From assembly GCF_016009175.1 (NCBI RefSeq), contig NZ_JADUCM010000004.1, positions 1 through 64,000 of the forward strand: a stretch of DNA of 64,000 nt, written 5' to 3'. Shown one piece after another: positions 9,301 through 18,272 of the stretch; the stretch's first letter is position 1, and every line of letters starts with the position of its first letter. A program made the translations under genes and the position numbers. Below the pieces are notes generated by a model. The model was not told the DNA's origin, did not search any database, and saw only the letters and a program-made list of their open reading frames with translations. The DNA comes from Pseudomonas alkylphenolica (GTDB taxonomy: Bacteria > Pseudomonadota > Gammaproteobacteria > Pseudomonadales > Pseudomonadaceae).

Positions 9301-10007
9301 TCGGCACGCGCTTCGGGGGCCATCGGCATGACCCCCGCCGCTTGGTCCTGCAGGGCCTTATGGGTGTCTTCAGCCTCTTTGCTTTTGCTGTAGGCACGAC
9401 GCCCCAGCTGGCTGTAGATCGCCGTGTTGGTGAGTTTTTCCAGCAGTTCGCTGCGGTCTTTGTCGTCGGCCTTGAGAAAGGCGCTGAACTCGCTTTGGGC
9501 CAGCATTACGGCGCGGGTGAACTGCTCGAAATTCAGGCCCAGGCAGGCTTCGATCAGTTGCTTGTATTCGCCCTTGCTCTGGTTGCTCAGCAGTTGGTCG
9601 CTGTCCAGGTCATGCAAGCTCTGGCGGCTGCCTTGCAACTTGCCATTGGCTTTGTCGCGGGCACGGTTGGCTTCCCAGCGCGCGCGGTAGCGGCGGCCAT
9701 CGATGCCGACGAAATCGACTTCGGCAAAACCACTGCCGGTACCGCGGCGCAGCAGGGTCCGGGGGTCGCTGGTAAGGATCTCGCTGTCGACTTCCGGCAG
9801 TTTGGTTTCCCGGCCAATGTTGCTCAAGCGCGGTACGGCGCCGAACAGGGCCAGGCACAGGGCATCGAGCAGGGTGCTTTTGCCTGCGCCGGTGGGGCCG
9901 GTAATGGCAAACAGGCCGGCGCTGGCCAGCGGTTCGGCGGTGAAATCGATTTCAAACGGGCCCGCCAGCGAGGCCAGGTTTTTCAGGCGGATGGCGAGAA
10001 TTTTCAT
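6360..10007 (-). CDS. sbcC: Exonuclease subunit SbcC (Rad50-like ATPase)
   Basis: A 1215-residue SMC/Rad50-type ATPase that, with SbcD, cleaves DNA hairpins and processes double-strand ends. Visible features are Walker A TGPTGAGKSTLLDALCLALFG near residue 35, very long Gln/Leu-rich coiled coils on both sides, and the zinc-hook CPVCGSQEHPYH near residue 605. The ABC signature LSGGETFLVSLALALGLASM lies near 1120, followed by Walker B SLFIDEGFGSLDPESL. Length is within the family range (about 1050-1220). It overlaps sbcD by 4 bases (ATGA). Confidence 0.96.
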   Translation of the reverse strand: MKILAIRLKNLASLAGPFEIDFTAEPLASAGLFAITGPTGAGKSTLLDALCLALFGAVPRLSNIGRETKLPEVDSEILTSDPRTLLRRGTGSGFAEVDFVGIDGRRYRARWEANRARDKANGKLQGSRQSLHDLDSDQLLSNQSKGEYKQLIEACLGLNFEQFTRAVMLAQSEFSAFLKADDKDRSELLEKLTNTAIYSQLGRRAYSKSKEAEDTHKALQDQAAGVMPMAPEARAELDQRYAGALEQLKGEQARLRQLELQRAWLTELKQLQAQVHSSNEQLHSARQHSDSLQGERLNLARLEHLAPQRHQFARLQTLSSQLSPLAASISAQRQQHDTLQTTQHQLQTEQQLAHQALAEALSQQAERVPLLRQAFTEQSNLTRLSQELANCAALKQQAEQASAEGQQQLANLAEQQQLTQTRLGQISEQLTQSAALAGLSDAWSAYRDRLQQLMQLGNRLNQGRAELPGLQARAQQANAALDEQRAAIALLYHEAQAEPEALAEQIGLLGELLQKNRQQQRQVEDLSRLWHQQQDLELRLTTLRERQQAALKQREQLISEGLNGKSQLTAAEQALNVTRQLLERQRLARSQSVEELRAQLQDDQPCPVCGSQEHPYHQPEALLQSLGRHDQDEEQNAQQQVDALKKQLDELRTQLGGVNGQIKEYLHQQEQLTEQLQRLAPSLQAQPLFAQLTGQDSSQQVGWLELQERRLADDISRDEQRQNALLTLQKDAARLQQQLQAAIEAGQQASQHLTQQQQALDSDEQRLEQELTSFASLLPADVLDDLRREPTDTFLRLDQQLAQRMDLVQRHKDEQLEHSERQQALDKAQVLQQARVQKHQELQQQLIEREHQQHSTQVSLSGLLGEHAGAEQWQLHLEQAVEQARQQEALKVRQLQETQAQLIELATDLKAKDERLIALEQEHSEVRTQIEQWRQRHPELDDSGLEQLLALDDNAVAQLRQRLQDSDKALEQAQVLLNERQQRLDQHQALVTLELPEDELEQSLEVLQGQLATSEQHCAELRAEQADDQRRQQANQALAEQITQAHGEWQRWARLNALIGSATGDTFRKIAQGYNLDLLVHHANAQLRQLARRYRLKRGGSLLGLLVLDTEMGDELRSVHSLSGGETFLVSLALALGLASMASSTLRIESLFIDEGFGSLDPESLQLAMDALDGLQAQGRKVAVISHVQEMHERIPVQIQVRRQGNGLSSVEVSG

Positions 10008-11245
10008 GGCTGCTCCTCTTGCTGCTGAACGTCCTGCAACAACAGGGCGAAGTCGGCCAGGGTCTGTTCATCCACGGCGTTGCCGTACGCCTGGGTCCAG
10101 GCGCGGCTGAACAGTTCCTGCGGGGTCATCTGGCCCAGCTCCATAAAGGTCGCATCATCGATCGCGTCACCTTCGCGGTTGCCGGCGTATTCGGCGCCGA
10201 TGCGTACTAGGCGCACGGCCTTGCCCTGCAGGGCGCTTTCCAGTTGCTGGCGCAGATCGGGCAGCGGTTCGTCCAGGTGTACCCGTACTTCCAGCCATGG
10301 CTGGCGTTGTGGATCTTCGAGCAGGTCGACCACCGGCAGGTCGGCCAGTTGCTCCAGTATCTCTGCCAGTGGCGCCGGCCCCAGGCGTTGCAGGTGCACG
10401 GCACGGGGAATCAGGCGTGATTCGACGCTGGTCAGGGTGCTGCCGTCGAGCTCGATTTCGAGGATCTGGTGCGGGTAGGCGATTTCCGAGAACGACAATG
10501 GAATCGGCGAGCCGCTGTAGCGGATGCGCTCCTCGCGATTGACCCGCTGCGGCTTGTGCAGGTGACCGAGGGCGACATAGCTGATGTCTTTGCTGAACAA
10601 ACTGGCGGGCAGCGCTTCGGCATTGCCGATGATCAGGCTGCGCTCGGAATCCTCCGATACCGAACCGCCGGCCATGTGCGCATGGCTCACGGCGATCAGC
10701 GCCTGTCCGGGTTTGCGCCGTTCCAGGGCGGCTGCGATCAGGCGTTCATGGACTTGAGCGATACCTTGCAGGTAGTCGTCGCCGAGGTGAGCGCCGGTGA
10801 CCTCGGCCGGGCGCAGGAAGGGTAGGGCCAGGCACCAGGCAGTCACTTTGCCACGGGCGTTGGTCAGCGGGATCAGCAAGCGCTCGCTATCCAGCACGCC
10901 GTCATCCAGCCACTGCACCCGGCCCAGGGCGTGGGTACGCAAACGGCGCATCAGCGGTGCCGGCAGTTCGATGCGCGAGCCCGAATCGTGGTTGCCGGCA
11001 ATCATCACGATGTTCAGCTTCGGCTGCTGCTCGTGGGCCTGGACGATGAAGTCGTAAAGGCGCTCCTGCGCTTTGACCGGCGGGTTGACCGTGTCGAAGA
11101 TGTCGCCGGCAATCAGCAGCGCATCCGGTTGGCGCAGCTTGAGCTGGCCAAGCAGCCAGTCGAGAAAACAGGCGTGTTCGAAGTCGCGTTCCTGGCCGTG
11201 CAAGGTTTGTCCCAGGTGCCAGTCGGAAGTGTGAAACAGACGCAT
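10004..11245 (-). CDS. sbcD: Exonuclease subunit SbcD (Mre11-like nuclease)
   Basis: A 413-residue metallophosphoesterase and nuclease partner of SbcC. The start at 11245 gives the family N-terminus MRLFHTSDWHLGQTL. An upstream in-frame start at 11287 would add 14 residues that do not look native. Metal-binding motifs in order are SDWHLG, AGDIFD, GNHD (in IAGNHDSGSR), SHAHMAGG and GHLHKPQ. The C-terminal capping domain is poor in recognisable motifs. It forms an operon with sbcC downstream. Confidence 0.95.
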   Translation of the reverse strand: MRLFHTSDWHLGQTLHGQERDFEHACFLDWLLGQLKLRQPDALLIAGDIFDTVNPPVKAQERLYDFIVQAHEQQPKLNIVMIAGNHDSGSRIELPAPLMRRLRTHALGRVQWLDDGVLDSERLLIPLTNARGKVTAWCLALPFLRPAEVTGAHLGDDYLQGIAQVHERLIAAALERRKPGQALIAVSHAHMAGGSVSEDSERSLIIGNAEALPASLFSKDISYVALGHLHKPQRVNREERIRYSGSPIPLSFSEIAYPHQILEIELDGSTLTSVESRLIPRAVHLQRLGPAPLAEILEQLADLPVVDLLEDPQRQPWLEVRVHLDEPLPDLRQQLESALQGKAVRLVRIGAEYAGNREGDAIDDATFMELGQMTPQELFSRAWTQAYGNAVDEQTLADFALLLQDVQQQEEQP

Positions 11246-11296
11246 GAAGGGTTCCGCAGATTGCCGGCGTAACGCGCAGGGCGTCACGCCTTGAGG

Positions 11297-12925
11297 TTAT
11301 TTGGGGTACAGCGGTGGCAGGCTGCCGTTTTCGCTTGCGGCCGGCAGAATCTGTTCCGCCGCCGGGATGGTGCCGATGGCACGCCAGAGTTCATCACCCT
11401 GCCAATAGTGCCCGCTTTCGCTGTAGAGGGCACCGTTGAGGCCATCCAGGGCATCGGACAAGGGGATGAAACGGGCGGCCATTTCGGCCAGGGTTTCCGG
11501 TTGCTGGCGCGCCCAGGCGTCCAGGGCCTGGCGCGTAGCCTGTGGATCGTTGGCCTGGCAGGCGCGCTTGAGGTCGTCCAGCAGGGTGCGTGGGCTGGGG
11601 CCGGTTTGCGCGGCGCGCAGCACCGCCGGTTGCGAACGGGCGCGCCACCACAAGGCAAAGCCGAGCAAGGTGGTCAGGGCAAAGATAAAGGTGCTCAGTT
11701 GCCAGGGCCAGAGCGGGCGCGTGGTGATGCTGACCGGGTCGATATTGGCCGGTTTGTCGGCGCTCAGGGCCGGGTTGTCCTGAATCTGCAGGCTGCGCGC
11801 CGGCAGGCTGCTGTGTTCGAGGTGGTCTTCGCGGGTGTTCCACCAGAAAACTTCCTGAACCGGTAACTCCAGTGTGCCGCTGTGGGTCGGCACCAGGGCC
11901 TCGCGCTCTTCACGTACACCCAGCAAGCCGCGGTCGTTGACCTGATTGCGCAATTGCGGCTGGTCCGGGTACCGGCGCAGGCCCGTTACCTCGGTCGCAG
12001 GTAGCGGGGGTAACTGGGCGCTGGACAAGCCTTCGGCCTGAAGTGTCACGGTACGGGTCAGGGAGTCGCCGATCTGGGTTTGCTGCTCGGCCGGGTCGGG
12101 GCTCCAGTGCTCTTCCAGGGTCAGGCTGCTGGTGGGGAGCCAAGGCGCATTGGCGGGGTAGTCGGCGGGAATCGGGTTGACGGTCAGCACCAGTGGCGTG
12201 GAGCTGACGCGTACCTGCTTGCCTGCCCGAGGCGTGTTGAGTTCCTGCTCGGCATCGTTCTGGGCGGCGGTGGCAGTGAATGTCAGGGCCGGGATGGTCA
12301 GGTCGCCGCTTTGCTGCGGGTAGATCGCGTAGCGCATTTCAATGACGCCGTGGCGCACGCCGTCGATGTCTTTCTCGAAGGTGCGCGATTCGCCCAGAGG
12401 CTCGACTTTGGCATTGTCGATCTGCAACGGGCTCAGGCTGCTGTCGTCGTACAGCGGGACCGAGTGATAAATGCTCAGGGTCAGCACGGCTTGTGCCTGC
12501 ACATAAACCTCGGGTTGGTCGAGGCTGGCATCAATGAACACCGGGCCATGGTTTTCGCTGCTGGCGTCCTGGGTGAGTATCTGCAGGCTGATCGGCTCGC
12601 TGCGCAGATCGCCGATCTGCAGGGCTGGAATCTCCACGCTGCCGCTTTGGCGTGGCAGCAAGGTGATGATCCAGCGGGTTCCGGCGCTGTTCTGTTCGCC
12701 GACGTTGTTCAGGCTGTTGACCTGGCGGGTGTCACGCACTTCGAAATTGGCGTCCAGCGGGCTCAGGTCGGGCTTGCCGAACTGGGTCACGTCTTCGGTC
12801 TGCAGGGTCAGTTCAAGGGTTTCGCCGGCGTTCAGGCGGGTACGGTCGACGCTGGCGCGCAGCACGGCGGCCTGCACCTGCAGGCAAATGAAGAGGCTGA
12901 GCACAAAGACGCAGACGCGACTCAT
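11297..12925 (-). CDS. batD: BatD-like protein
   Basis: A 542-residue exported and membrane-anchored protein. The N-terminal signal is MSRVCVFVLSLFICLQVQAA. Next comes a large periplasmic beta-rich region with paired BatD-type domains (ASVDRTRLNAGETLELTLQT, then EMRYAIYPQQSGDLTIPALTF). A single transmembrane helix (WPWQLSTFIFALTTLLGFALWW) and a cytoplasmic tail follow. BatD proteins belong to MoxR/VWA operons linked to aerotolerance or envelope protein maturation. It is the last gene of the operon and overlaps batB/C by 4 bases. Confidence 0.85.
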   Translation of the reverse strand: MSRVCVFVLSLFICLQVQAAVLRASVDRTRLNAGETLELTLQTEDVTQFGKPDLSPLDANFEVRDTRQVNSLNNVGEQNSAGTRWIITLLPRQSGSVEIPALQIGDLRSEPISLQILTQDASSENHGPVFIDASLDQPEVYVQAQAVLTLSIYHSVPLYDDSSLSPLQIDNAKVEPLGESRTFEKDIDGVRHGVIEMRYAIYPQQSGDLTIPALTFTATAAQNDAEQELNTPRAGKQVRVSSTPLVLTVNPIPADYPANAPWLPTSSLTLEEHWSPDPAEQQTQIGDSLTRTVTLQAEGLSSAQLPPLPATEVTGLRRYPDQPQLRNQVNDRGLLGVREEREALVPTHSGTLELPVQEVFWWNTREDHLEHSSLPARSLQIQDNPALSADKPANIDPVSITTRPLWPWQLSTFIFALTTLLGFALWWRARSQPAVLRAAQTGPSPRTLLDDLKRACQANDPQATRQALDAWARQQPETLAEMAARFIPLSDALDGLNGALYSESGHYWQGDELWRAIGTIPAAEQILPAASENGSLPPLYPK

Positions 12926-14640
12926 CGATGGGGTTCCTGATGTTGTTGCTGTTCGTACCAGAATTTACGCCGCAGCAGCTCCGCCGGGTTGTCCGGAATC
13001 TGCCGCAGCCATTGCTCCAGGGCCTGGCGTTGTTCGGCATCCAGGGTACTGCCTTGCGGGCGTTGGGGCGGTCGGGTGGTTTCTTCATCATCGCCGTTGC
13101 CGGCCAGTTGCTGCGCCTGTTCGCTCGCGGCGTTTTCGTCCTTGCTGGCGTCGCTGGGTTGCTGCGCCGATTGCTCGCGGGTTTCTCCCTCGGCACGCTG
13201 GGCACTGCTGTTGGCGTCGGTCTGGGCGTTGCTGTCGCTCTGCGGGTCGTCCTTGGGCGGCTGCTCGGCCTGTTCGGCCTGACGCTGTTGCAGCACCTGT
13301 TCAACCAAGGCCTTGTTGGCCAAAGCCACCTGCAGCTCCGGTTGCAGCTCCAGGGCCTGCTCATAGGCATCAATCGCGGCTTCAAGTTCCCCGCTGCGGG
13401 CCAGGGCGTTACCCCGATTGTAGTGGTCGGCGGCGCTGCTGCCTTGCGCAAACAGCCGCGCGGCGCCGTCGTAGTCTCCCGCCTGATAGAGCGCCACACC
13501 TTTCCATTGGCGGTGCTGGAAATGCTCGGCGGCCTGGTTCGGGCGCTGTTGTTCGAGCAGGCGCTGGCCTTGCTGGTCTGGGCGTAGCCACAGGTCATTG
13601 AACTCGAAGGCATACACCGGTTGCGGCAGCGCCAGCAACAGCGGCAGGCAGAACAGCCAGCCGCGTCGACCGGCACAGGCGGCCAACAGCAGCAGGGGCA
13701 ACAGCAGCCAGTAGCCCTGGTCTGCCCAGCTGTCGAGCTGCAGCGCCTGGCCGTCTTCACGCAGGCTTCTGGGGTTGTCGAACAGGCGCAGGCCGCGCAG
13801 GTCGAGGTCATCGATGCGGGCGTTGCGGTAGCGACCGCCGGTGCTGCTGACAAAGGCCTTGAGGCTGGCGCTGTCCAGACGCGGCATGAGGATGCCACCC
13901 TGGTCGTCCTTGAGAAACTCGCCATTGGCCTGTTTGACCGGCGCACCTTCAGCCGAGCCGACACCGAGCATCAGCAAACCGGGACCCTGTCGGCCGAGCG
14001 CCTGTTTGATGCCTTCGCGTTCCTGAGGGCTCAAGGACGAGCCGATCAGCAGCAGGCGACCCTGGCCCAGGCCCGCCTGAGCCAGCAGCGCCAGGCCTTT
14101 GCGGACGGCAAGGTCGGCGCGCTGGCCGGCCTGGGGCATGATCGACGGGGTGAGGGCCTCGAGCAGGTTGCGGCTGGTCGCCAGGTCGTCTGACAGCGGC
14201 ACCAGGGTGTGGGCACTGCCGGCATAGACGATGATTGCGGTCTGACTGTCGCGGCGATGTTCGAGCAGGTCGAGTACCTTGCGTCGTGCCTGCTCCAGGC
14301 GGGTCGGCGCGGCATCCTCGGCGAGCATCTGCGGGGTCAGTTCGAGCAGGATCACCAGTGGGTCGGCGGGGCGCTGGCGAGTTTCTTCCAGGCGCTGCCA
14401 GCTGGGGCCGACCAGAGCCAGTACGGTCAGCAGCCAGGCCAGGCCGAGGGCGATCCACGGTAATTTACTGTCGCGGCCATTGCCACCGCCCAGCAGCACG
14501 GCATGGAAACTGGGGGGCAGGATCATCTGCCAGCGCCCGGCGCGTTTTTGCCGGTGCCACAGTTTCCACAGCAGCCAGGCAAGCAGCGGCAGCACAATCA
14601 GCCAGGCCGGGCGTAGCCATTGCGGCCAAAGGGCAATCAT
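12922..14640 (-). CDS. VWA domain and TPR protein (BatB/BatC fusion)
   Basis: A 572-residue membrane protein with two N-terminal membrane segments, a von Willebrand A domain (about residues 90-290), another hydrophobic segment (about 305-340) and TPR repeats (GDYDGAARLFAQGSSAADHYNRGNALARSGELEAA split across about 385-430). It ends in a long, low-complexity Gln/Asp/Glu/Ser tail. BatB and BatC functions, separate in some bacteria, are fused. The position normally holding the MIDAS DxSxS reads LELTPQM, so metal binding is probably altered, in contrast to the intact motif of the neighbouring BatA-like protein. It overlaps batA and batD by 4 bases. Confidence 0.85.
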   Translation of the reverse strand: MIALWPQWLRPAWLIVLPLLAWLLWKLWHRQKRAGRWQMILPPSFHAVLLGGGNGRDSKLPWIALGLAWLLTVLALVGPSWQRLEETRQRPADPLVILLELTPQMLAEDAAPTRLEQARRKVLDLLEHRRDSQTAIIVYAGSAHTLVPLSDDLATSRNLLEALTPSIMPQAGQRADLAVRKGLALLAQAGLGQGRLLLIGSSLSPQEREGIKQALGRQGPGLLMLGVGSAEGAPVKQANGEFLKDDQGGILMPRLDSASLKAFVSSTGGRYRNARIDDLDLRGLRLFDNPRSLREDGQALQLDSWADQGYWLLLPLLLLAACAGRRGWLFCLPLLLALPQPVYAFEFNDLWLRPDQQGQRLLEQQRPNQAAEHFQHRQWKGVALYQAGDYDGAARLFAQGSSAADHYNRGNALARSGELEAAIDAYEQALELQPELQVALANKALVEQVLQQRQAEQAEQPPKDDPQSDSNAQTDANSSAQRAEGETREQSAQQPSDASKDENAASEQAQQLAGNGDDEETTRPPQRPQGSTLDAEQRQALEQWLRQIPDNPAELLRRKFWYEQQQHQEPHR

Positions 14641-15713
14641 CGGCGTTTCCTCAGGCGCAGGCGCTTGAGCCGTTCACGCCACTGCCAGTGCGGCGCCAGG
14701 AAGTGCGGCTGGCGCAGCAGGCGTTGCAGGGGATTGTCCGGCCATTGTTCGCGCGCCACCAGCAGCAGGCTGAGCAGCAAGGCCAATGCCAGCGGCCAGC
14801 TGTACAAAGCCTGGGCCGAACGTGCCTGGGTCGGTTGCTGAGCCACCGGCTCGAGGCGGTCGAGTGCTTCGTCGATGGCCTGGAGTTCTTCGCCGTCACG
14901 GGCGCGGAAATAGCTGCCGCCGGTCTGTTCGGCGATTTCCTTGAGCGAGGCTTCATCCAGGTCCAGGCTCGGGTTGATTCCGAGCAAGCCGGCGTTGCCG
15001 GACGCCTGCGGGTCGGCACCGATGCCGATGGTGTAGATGCGCACGCTTTCCTGGGCCGCCAGGCGGGCTGCGGTCAGCGGGTGGATCTGGCCGCCATTGT
15101 TGGCGCCGTCGGTGACCAGCACCAGCACCCGGCTCTGTGCCGGGCGCTGGCGCAGGCGTTTGAGCGCAAGGCCAATGGCATCGCCGATGGCGGTGTTCTT
15201 GCCGGCGATGCCGACCTGAGCTTCGTCGAGAAAGGTGCGCACCGTGCGCCGGTCAAAGGTCAGCGGCGCCTGCAGGTAGGCCTGGCTGCCAAACAGGATC
15301 AAACCGACACGGTCACCCTGGCGCGCCTCGAGGAAGTCGCCAAGCAGCGCTTTGACCAGGGTCAGACGGCTGACTTCTTCGCCTTGCCACTGCATGTCGG
15401 GAAAATCCATCGAGCCGGAGACATCCACGGCCACCAGCAAGTCACGGCCGCTGGCCGAAACCGGCAGCGGTTCGCCCAGCCACTGCGGTCGGGCGGCGGC
15501 GCACAGCAACAGTAACCAGACCAGCACGAAGGGCGCCTGCTGGCGCCAGGTCGGCAGGTTCAGGCGCGCGCGGCGCCCGGCCAGGCCTTCCAGTTCGTTG
15601 AGGAAGCTGACTTTGAGCACCGGTTCGCCGCTATCGGCAGCCGGCAGCAGCAGCCGCGCCAGCCAGGGCAGCGGCAACAACAGGAAAACCCACGGCCAGG
15701 CCAGTTCAAACAT
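14637..15713 (-). CDS. batA: VWA domain protein BatA
   Basis: A 358-residue membrane protein. The start at 15713 gives MFELAWPWVFLLLPLPWLARLLLP, a standard first membrane helix; a longer frame to 15755 lacks support. The VWA domain carries an intact MIDAS, LLVAVDVSGSMDFPDM, with later TDGANNGG. Further membrane segments are at about 55-75 and near the C-terminus (LALALLLSLLLVAREQW). Aerotolerance-type BatA proteins work with MoxR ATPases; the client here is unknown. The start overlaps the end of the DUF4381 gene. Confidence 0.88.
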   Translation of the reverse strand: MFELAWPWVFLLLPLPWLARLLLPAADSGEPVLKVSFLNELEGLAGRRARLNLPTWRQQAPFVLVWLLLLCAAARPQWLGEPLPVSASGRDLLVAVDVSGSMDFPDMQWQGEEVSRLTLVKALLGDFLEARQGDRVGLILFGSQAYLQAPLTFDRRTVRTFLDEAQVGIAGKNTAIGDAIGLALKRLRQRPAQSRVLVLVTDGANNGGQIHPLTAARLAAQESVRIYTIGIGADPQASGNAGLLGINPSLDLDEASLKEIAEQTGGSYFRARDGEELQAIDEALDRLEPVAQQPTQARSAQALYSWPLALALLLSLLLVAREQWPDNPLQRLLRQPHFLAPHWQWRERLKRLRLRKRR

Positions 15714-16200
15714 GTTTGCGGATCCAGGTGTCGACTGCCTGATAGAGCCCGGCAATAGCTTTGTCGTCGAGCTTGCATTCAGGTTTGTAGGCGCCTTCGA
15801 CCAGCACCATCCAGCGGGTCAGGCCGGCAGCGGGGCAACGGTTGTCGAGAAACGCCAGCCACTGGCGGCCATTGAGTGTATGGCTGTGGCTGCCGGGGTA
15901 ATGGTTACGGCACAGGCGTTTGAGCAGGGCGTTGATTTGCTGCAACCAGGCGCCGGCCGGTTCACCGTCATAGGGCTTGGGCAGGCGTGCCAGTTCAGCC
16001 AGGGCTTCGATGCGGATCGGGTCCAGTGGCAGTTCGGCGCGCACAATCGGCTTTTTGCCGGGTAGCCAGTGGCGCAAGCGCCACAAGCCCCAGCCCAGCA
16101 CCGGCAGCAACGCCAGCAGCAGCCACCAGCCAGGTGCCAGTGGCCACCAGCCGATGGGCGGCGGGGTGATCAGTGGCTGCAGTTGTTCCAGTTCGTTCAC
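15706..16200 (-). CDS. DUF4381 domain membrane protein
   Basis: A 164-residue protein with one transmembrane helix (WWLLLALLPVLGWGLWRL, about residues 25-42) preceded by a Pro-rich N-terminus and followed by a cytoplasmic helical domain. This is the DUF4381 arrangement found between the DUF58 and VWA genes of MoxR operons. It overlaps the DUF58 gene by 4 bases and batA by 8. Function unknown beyond the operon link. Confidence 0.85.
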   Translation of the reverse strand: MNELEQLQPLITPPPIGWWPLAPGWWLLLALLPVLGWGLWRLRHWLPGKKPIVRAELPLDPIRIEALAELARLPKPYDGEPAGAWLQQINALLKRLCRNHYPGSHSHTLNGRQWLAFLDNRCPAAGLTRWMVLVEGAYKPECKLDDKAIAGLYQAVDTWIRKHV

Positions 16201-17141
16201 GGGGCTTTCCCCGGTCGTTGCGCGTTGAGGTATTCGCGCAGTTGCTCGATCATTTCGCTTTGGGTGCTCAAGGGCATCAGCACCACCCGCAGTTTTTGCG
16301 CCAGCAACTCCCAGCGCTCGATGCGGGCCTCGCTCTGGTGACGGTAGCTGCGGCGCAGGGTGGGGTCGAGGGTATCGAGCTCCAGTTGTGCGCCGTGTTG
16401 GGCAAAACGCAGCAGGCCGGCCGCTGGCAGGGCATGGTCAAGCGGGTCGGACAGCGGCAGCAACAGCAGGTCGCAATGCCTGGACAGCAGGCTCAGCTGT
16501 TGTTCAACCGCAGGCGTCAGGGCGCGCTCGTCGCAAATGATGATGGCCAGGCTGCCGGGGCGCAGTACTTCGCGGGCGCGGCGCAGAGCCAGGCCGAGGC
16601 TGTCGGCCTGGGGCTGGGCTTCAGTGTGCAGCGACTGGTTGACCCGGGCCAGGCGGTTGAGCAACTGCAACAGGCTTTGCTTGCTGCGTCGGGGTTTGAT
16701 TTCATAGTGCTCGTTGTCGCCGAACACCAGGCCGCCGATACGGTCGTTATGACCCAGTGCGGCCCAGCCGATCAAGGCGGCCGCCTGGGCGGCGAGCACC
16801 GACTTGAACATCAGCCCGGAGCCGAAGAACAGGCGCTGGCTCTGCTCGACCAGAATGAAAATCGGCCGCTCGCGTTCCTCATGGAAGAGCTTGGTATGCG
16901 GTTCCTGGGTACGTGCCGTTACTCGCCAGTCGATGTTGCGAACGTCGTCGCCGGCCTGGTAGACCCGCACCTGATCGAAATCGACCCCGCGCCCCCGCAG
17001 TTTCGAGTGGTGCAGACCCACCAGCGGGCTGCGCTGGCCGGGCCGGGAGAACAATTGTACTTCGCGGACGCGATGGCGCATTTCGATCAGCTCGGCGAGG
17101 CTGATGCGAATGCCGGGTGCGGCCAGCAGTTGCTCGGGCAT
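16197..17141 (-). CDS. DUF58 domain protein
   Basis: A 314-residue soluble protein carrying the DUF58 core RGVDFDQVRVYQAGDDVRNIDWRVTART (about residues 50-80; quoted in two overlapping parts, GVDFDQVRVYQ and GDDVRNIDWRVTA). It also has the VWA-like strand FILVEQSQRLFFGSG, which lacks a canonical DxSxS. DUF58 proteins nearly always follow moxR and are thought to be partners or substrates of the AAA+ chaperone. The gene lies 4 bases after moxR and overlaps DUF4381 by 4. Confidence 0.88.
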   Translation of the reverse strand: MPEQLLAAPGIRISLAELIEMRHRVREVQLFSRPGQRSPLVGLHHSKLRGRGVDFDQVRVYQAGDDVRNIDWRVTARTQEPHTKLFHEERERPIFILVEQSQRLFFGSGLMFKSVLAAQAAALIGWAALGHNDRIGGLVFGDNEHYEIKPRRSKQSLLQLLNRLARVNQSLHTEAQPQADSLGLALRRAREVLRPGSLAIIICDERALTPAVEQQLSLLSRHCDLLLLPLSDPLDHALPAAGLLRFAQHGAQLELDTLDPTLRRSYRHQSEARIERWELLAQKLRVVLMPLSTQSEMIEQLREYLNAQRPGKAP

Positions 17142-17145
17142 GGCG

Positions 17146-18105
17146 TCAGGCGACAGCGACGACGTCGAGGATGCGCTGAATCACCCGGTCCTGGTCGATC
17201 CCGGCGGCCTCGGCCTCGAAGGACAGAATGATGCGGTGGCGCAGTACGTCAAACAGCACTGCCTGGATATCTTCCGGGCTGACGAAGTCGCGCCCTGCCA
17301 GCCAGGCGTGGGCCCGTGCGCAGCGGTCCAGGGCAATGGAGCCGCGTGGACTGGCGCCATAGGCGATCCAGTCGGCCAGTTCCAGGTCGAACTTGGCCGG
17401 GGTACGAGTGGCCATCACCAGCTGGACCAGGTATTCCTCCACCGCATCGGCCATGTACAGGCCGAGGATTTCCTTGCGCGCGGCAAAGATCGCTTGCTGG
17501 CTCACCCGGCGCTCGGGCTTGGCTTCGCCATTGAGTGCTTCGCCACGGGCCTGCTGGAGAATACGCCGCTCTACCGATGCGTCCGGGAAGCCGATTTTCA
17601 CGTGCATGAGAAAACGGTCGAGCTGGGCTTCAGGCAGGGGGTAGGTGCCTTCCTGCTCGATGGGGTTTTGTGTGGCCATTACCAGGAACAATGGCGACAG
17701 CTCATAAGTGCTGCGCCCGACACTGACCTGGCGCTCGGCCATGGCTTCAAGCAGGGCTGACTGGACCTTGGCCGGAGCCCGGTTGATTTCGTCGGCGAGC
17801 ACCAGATTGTGGAAGATCGGCCCCTGCTGGAACACGAAGCTGCCGGTTTCCGGGCGGTAGATCTCGGTACCGGTGATGTCGGCCGGGAGCAGGTCGGGGG
17901 TGAACTGGATGCGATGGAATTCGGCTTCGACACCTTCGGCCAGTTCCTTGATGGCCTTGGTTTTGGCCAGCCCGGGGGCGCCTTCGACGAGCATGTGGCC
18001 GTCGGCCAGCAGCACGATGAGCAGGCGCTCGACGAGTTTTTCCTGGCCAAGGATCTGGGTGGAAAGAAAGGTGCGCAGCGCGATCAGTGCCTCACGGTGT
18101 TCCAT
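17146..18105 (-). CDS. MoxR family AAA+ ATPase
   Basis: A 319-residue ATPase with Walker A EGAPGLAKTKAI (near residue 38), Walker B LVLADEINRAPAKVQSALLEA, the MoxR-typical ATQNPIEQEGTYPLPEAQLD (sensor 1 region) and a C-terminal lid with ASPRGSIAL. MoxR ATPases act as chaperones that activate or insert metal cofactors into VWA-linked complexes. This is the first gene of the minus-strand operon reaching to batD. The upstream 18106-18368 region holds its promoter and a REP pair. Confidence 0.92.
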   Translation of the reverse strand: MEHREALIALRTFLSTQILGQEKLVERLLIVLLADGHMLVEGAPGLAKTKAIKELAEGVEAEFHRIQFTPDLLPADITGTEIYRPETGSFVFQQGPIFHNLVLADEINRAPAKVQSALLEAMAERQVSVGRSTYELSPLFLVMATQNPIEQEGTYPLPEAQLDRFLMHVKIGFPDASVERRILQQARGEALNGEAKPERRVSQQAIFAARKEILGLYMADAVEEYLVQLVMATRTPAKFDLELADWIAYGASPRGSIALDRCARAHAWLAGRDFVSPEDIQAVLFDVLRHRIILSFEAEAAGIDQDRVIQRILDVVAVA

Positions 18106-18272
18106 CGATGAAGGTTCCTGGACTAAGGCCAGGGCGTGCGGCGTAAAAGCGCCCGGGCAGGGGATGACACTTTAATCTATCCGGGGCCCTGGCGACTAAC
18201 GGCGACACGTAATTTTGTGCGAATAACTGGCGTGCCGGTCAATCCGCTTACAGGTCTGCGGTGCACCCAAAC

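Noticed and set aside
7713..10028. 771-codon plus-strand frame opposite sbcC
   Set aside because: The Leu/Gln-rich translation merely mirrors the sbcC coiled-coil codons; sbcC has all Rad50 motifs.
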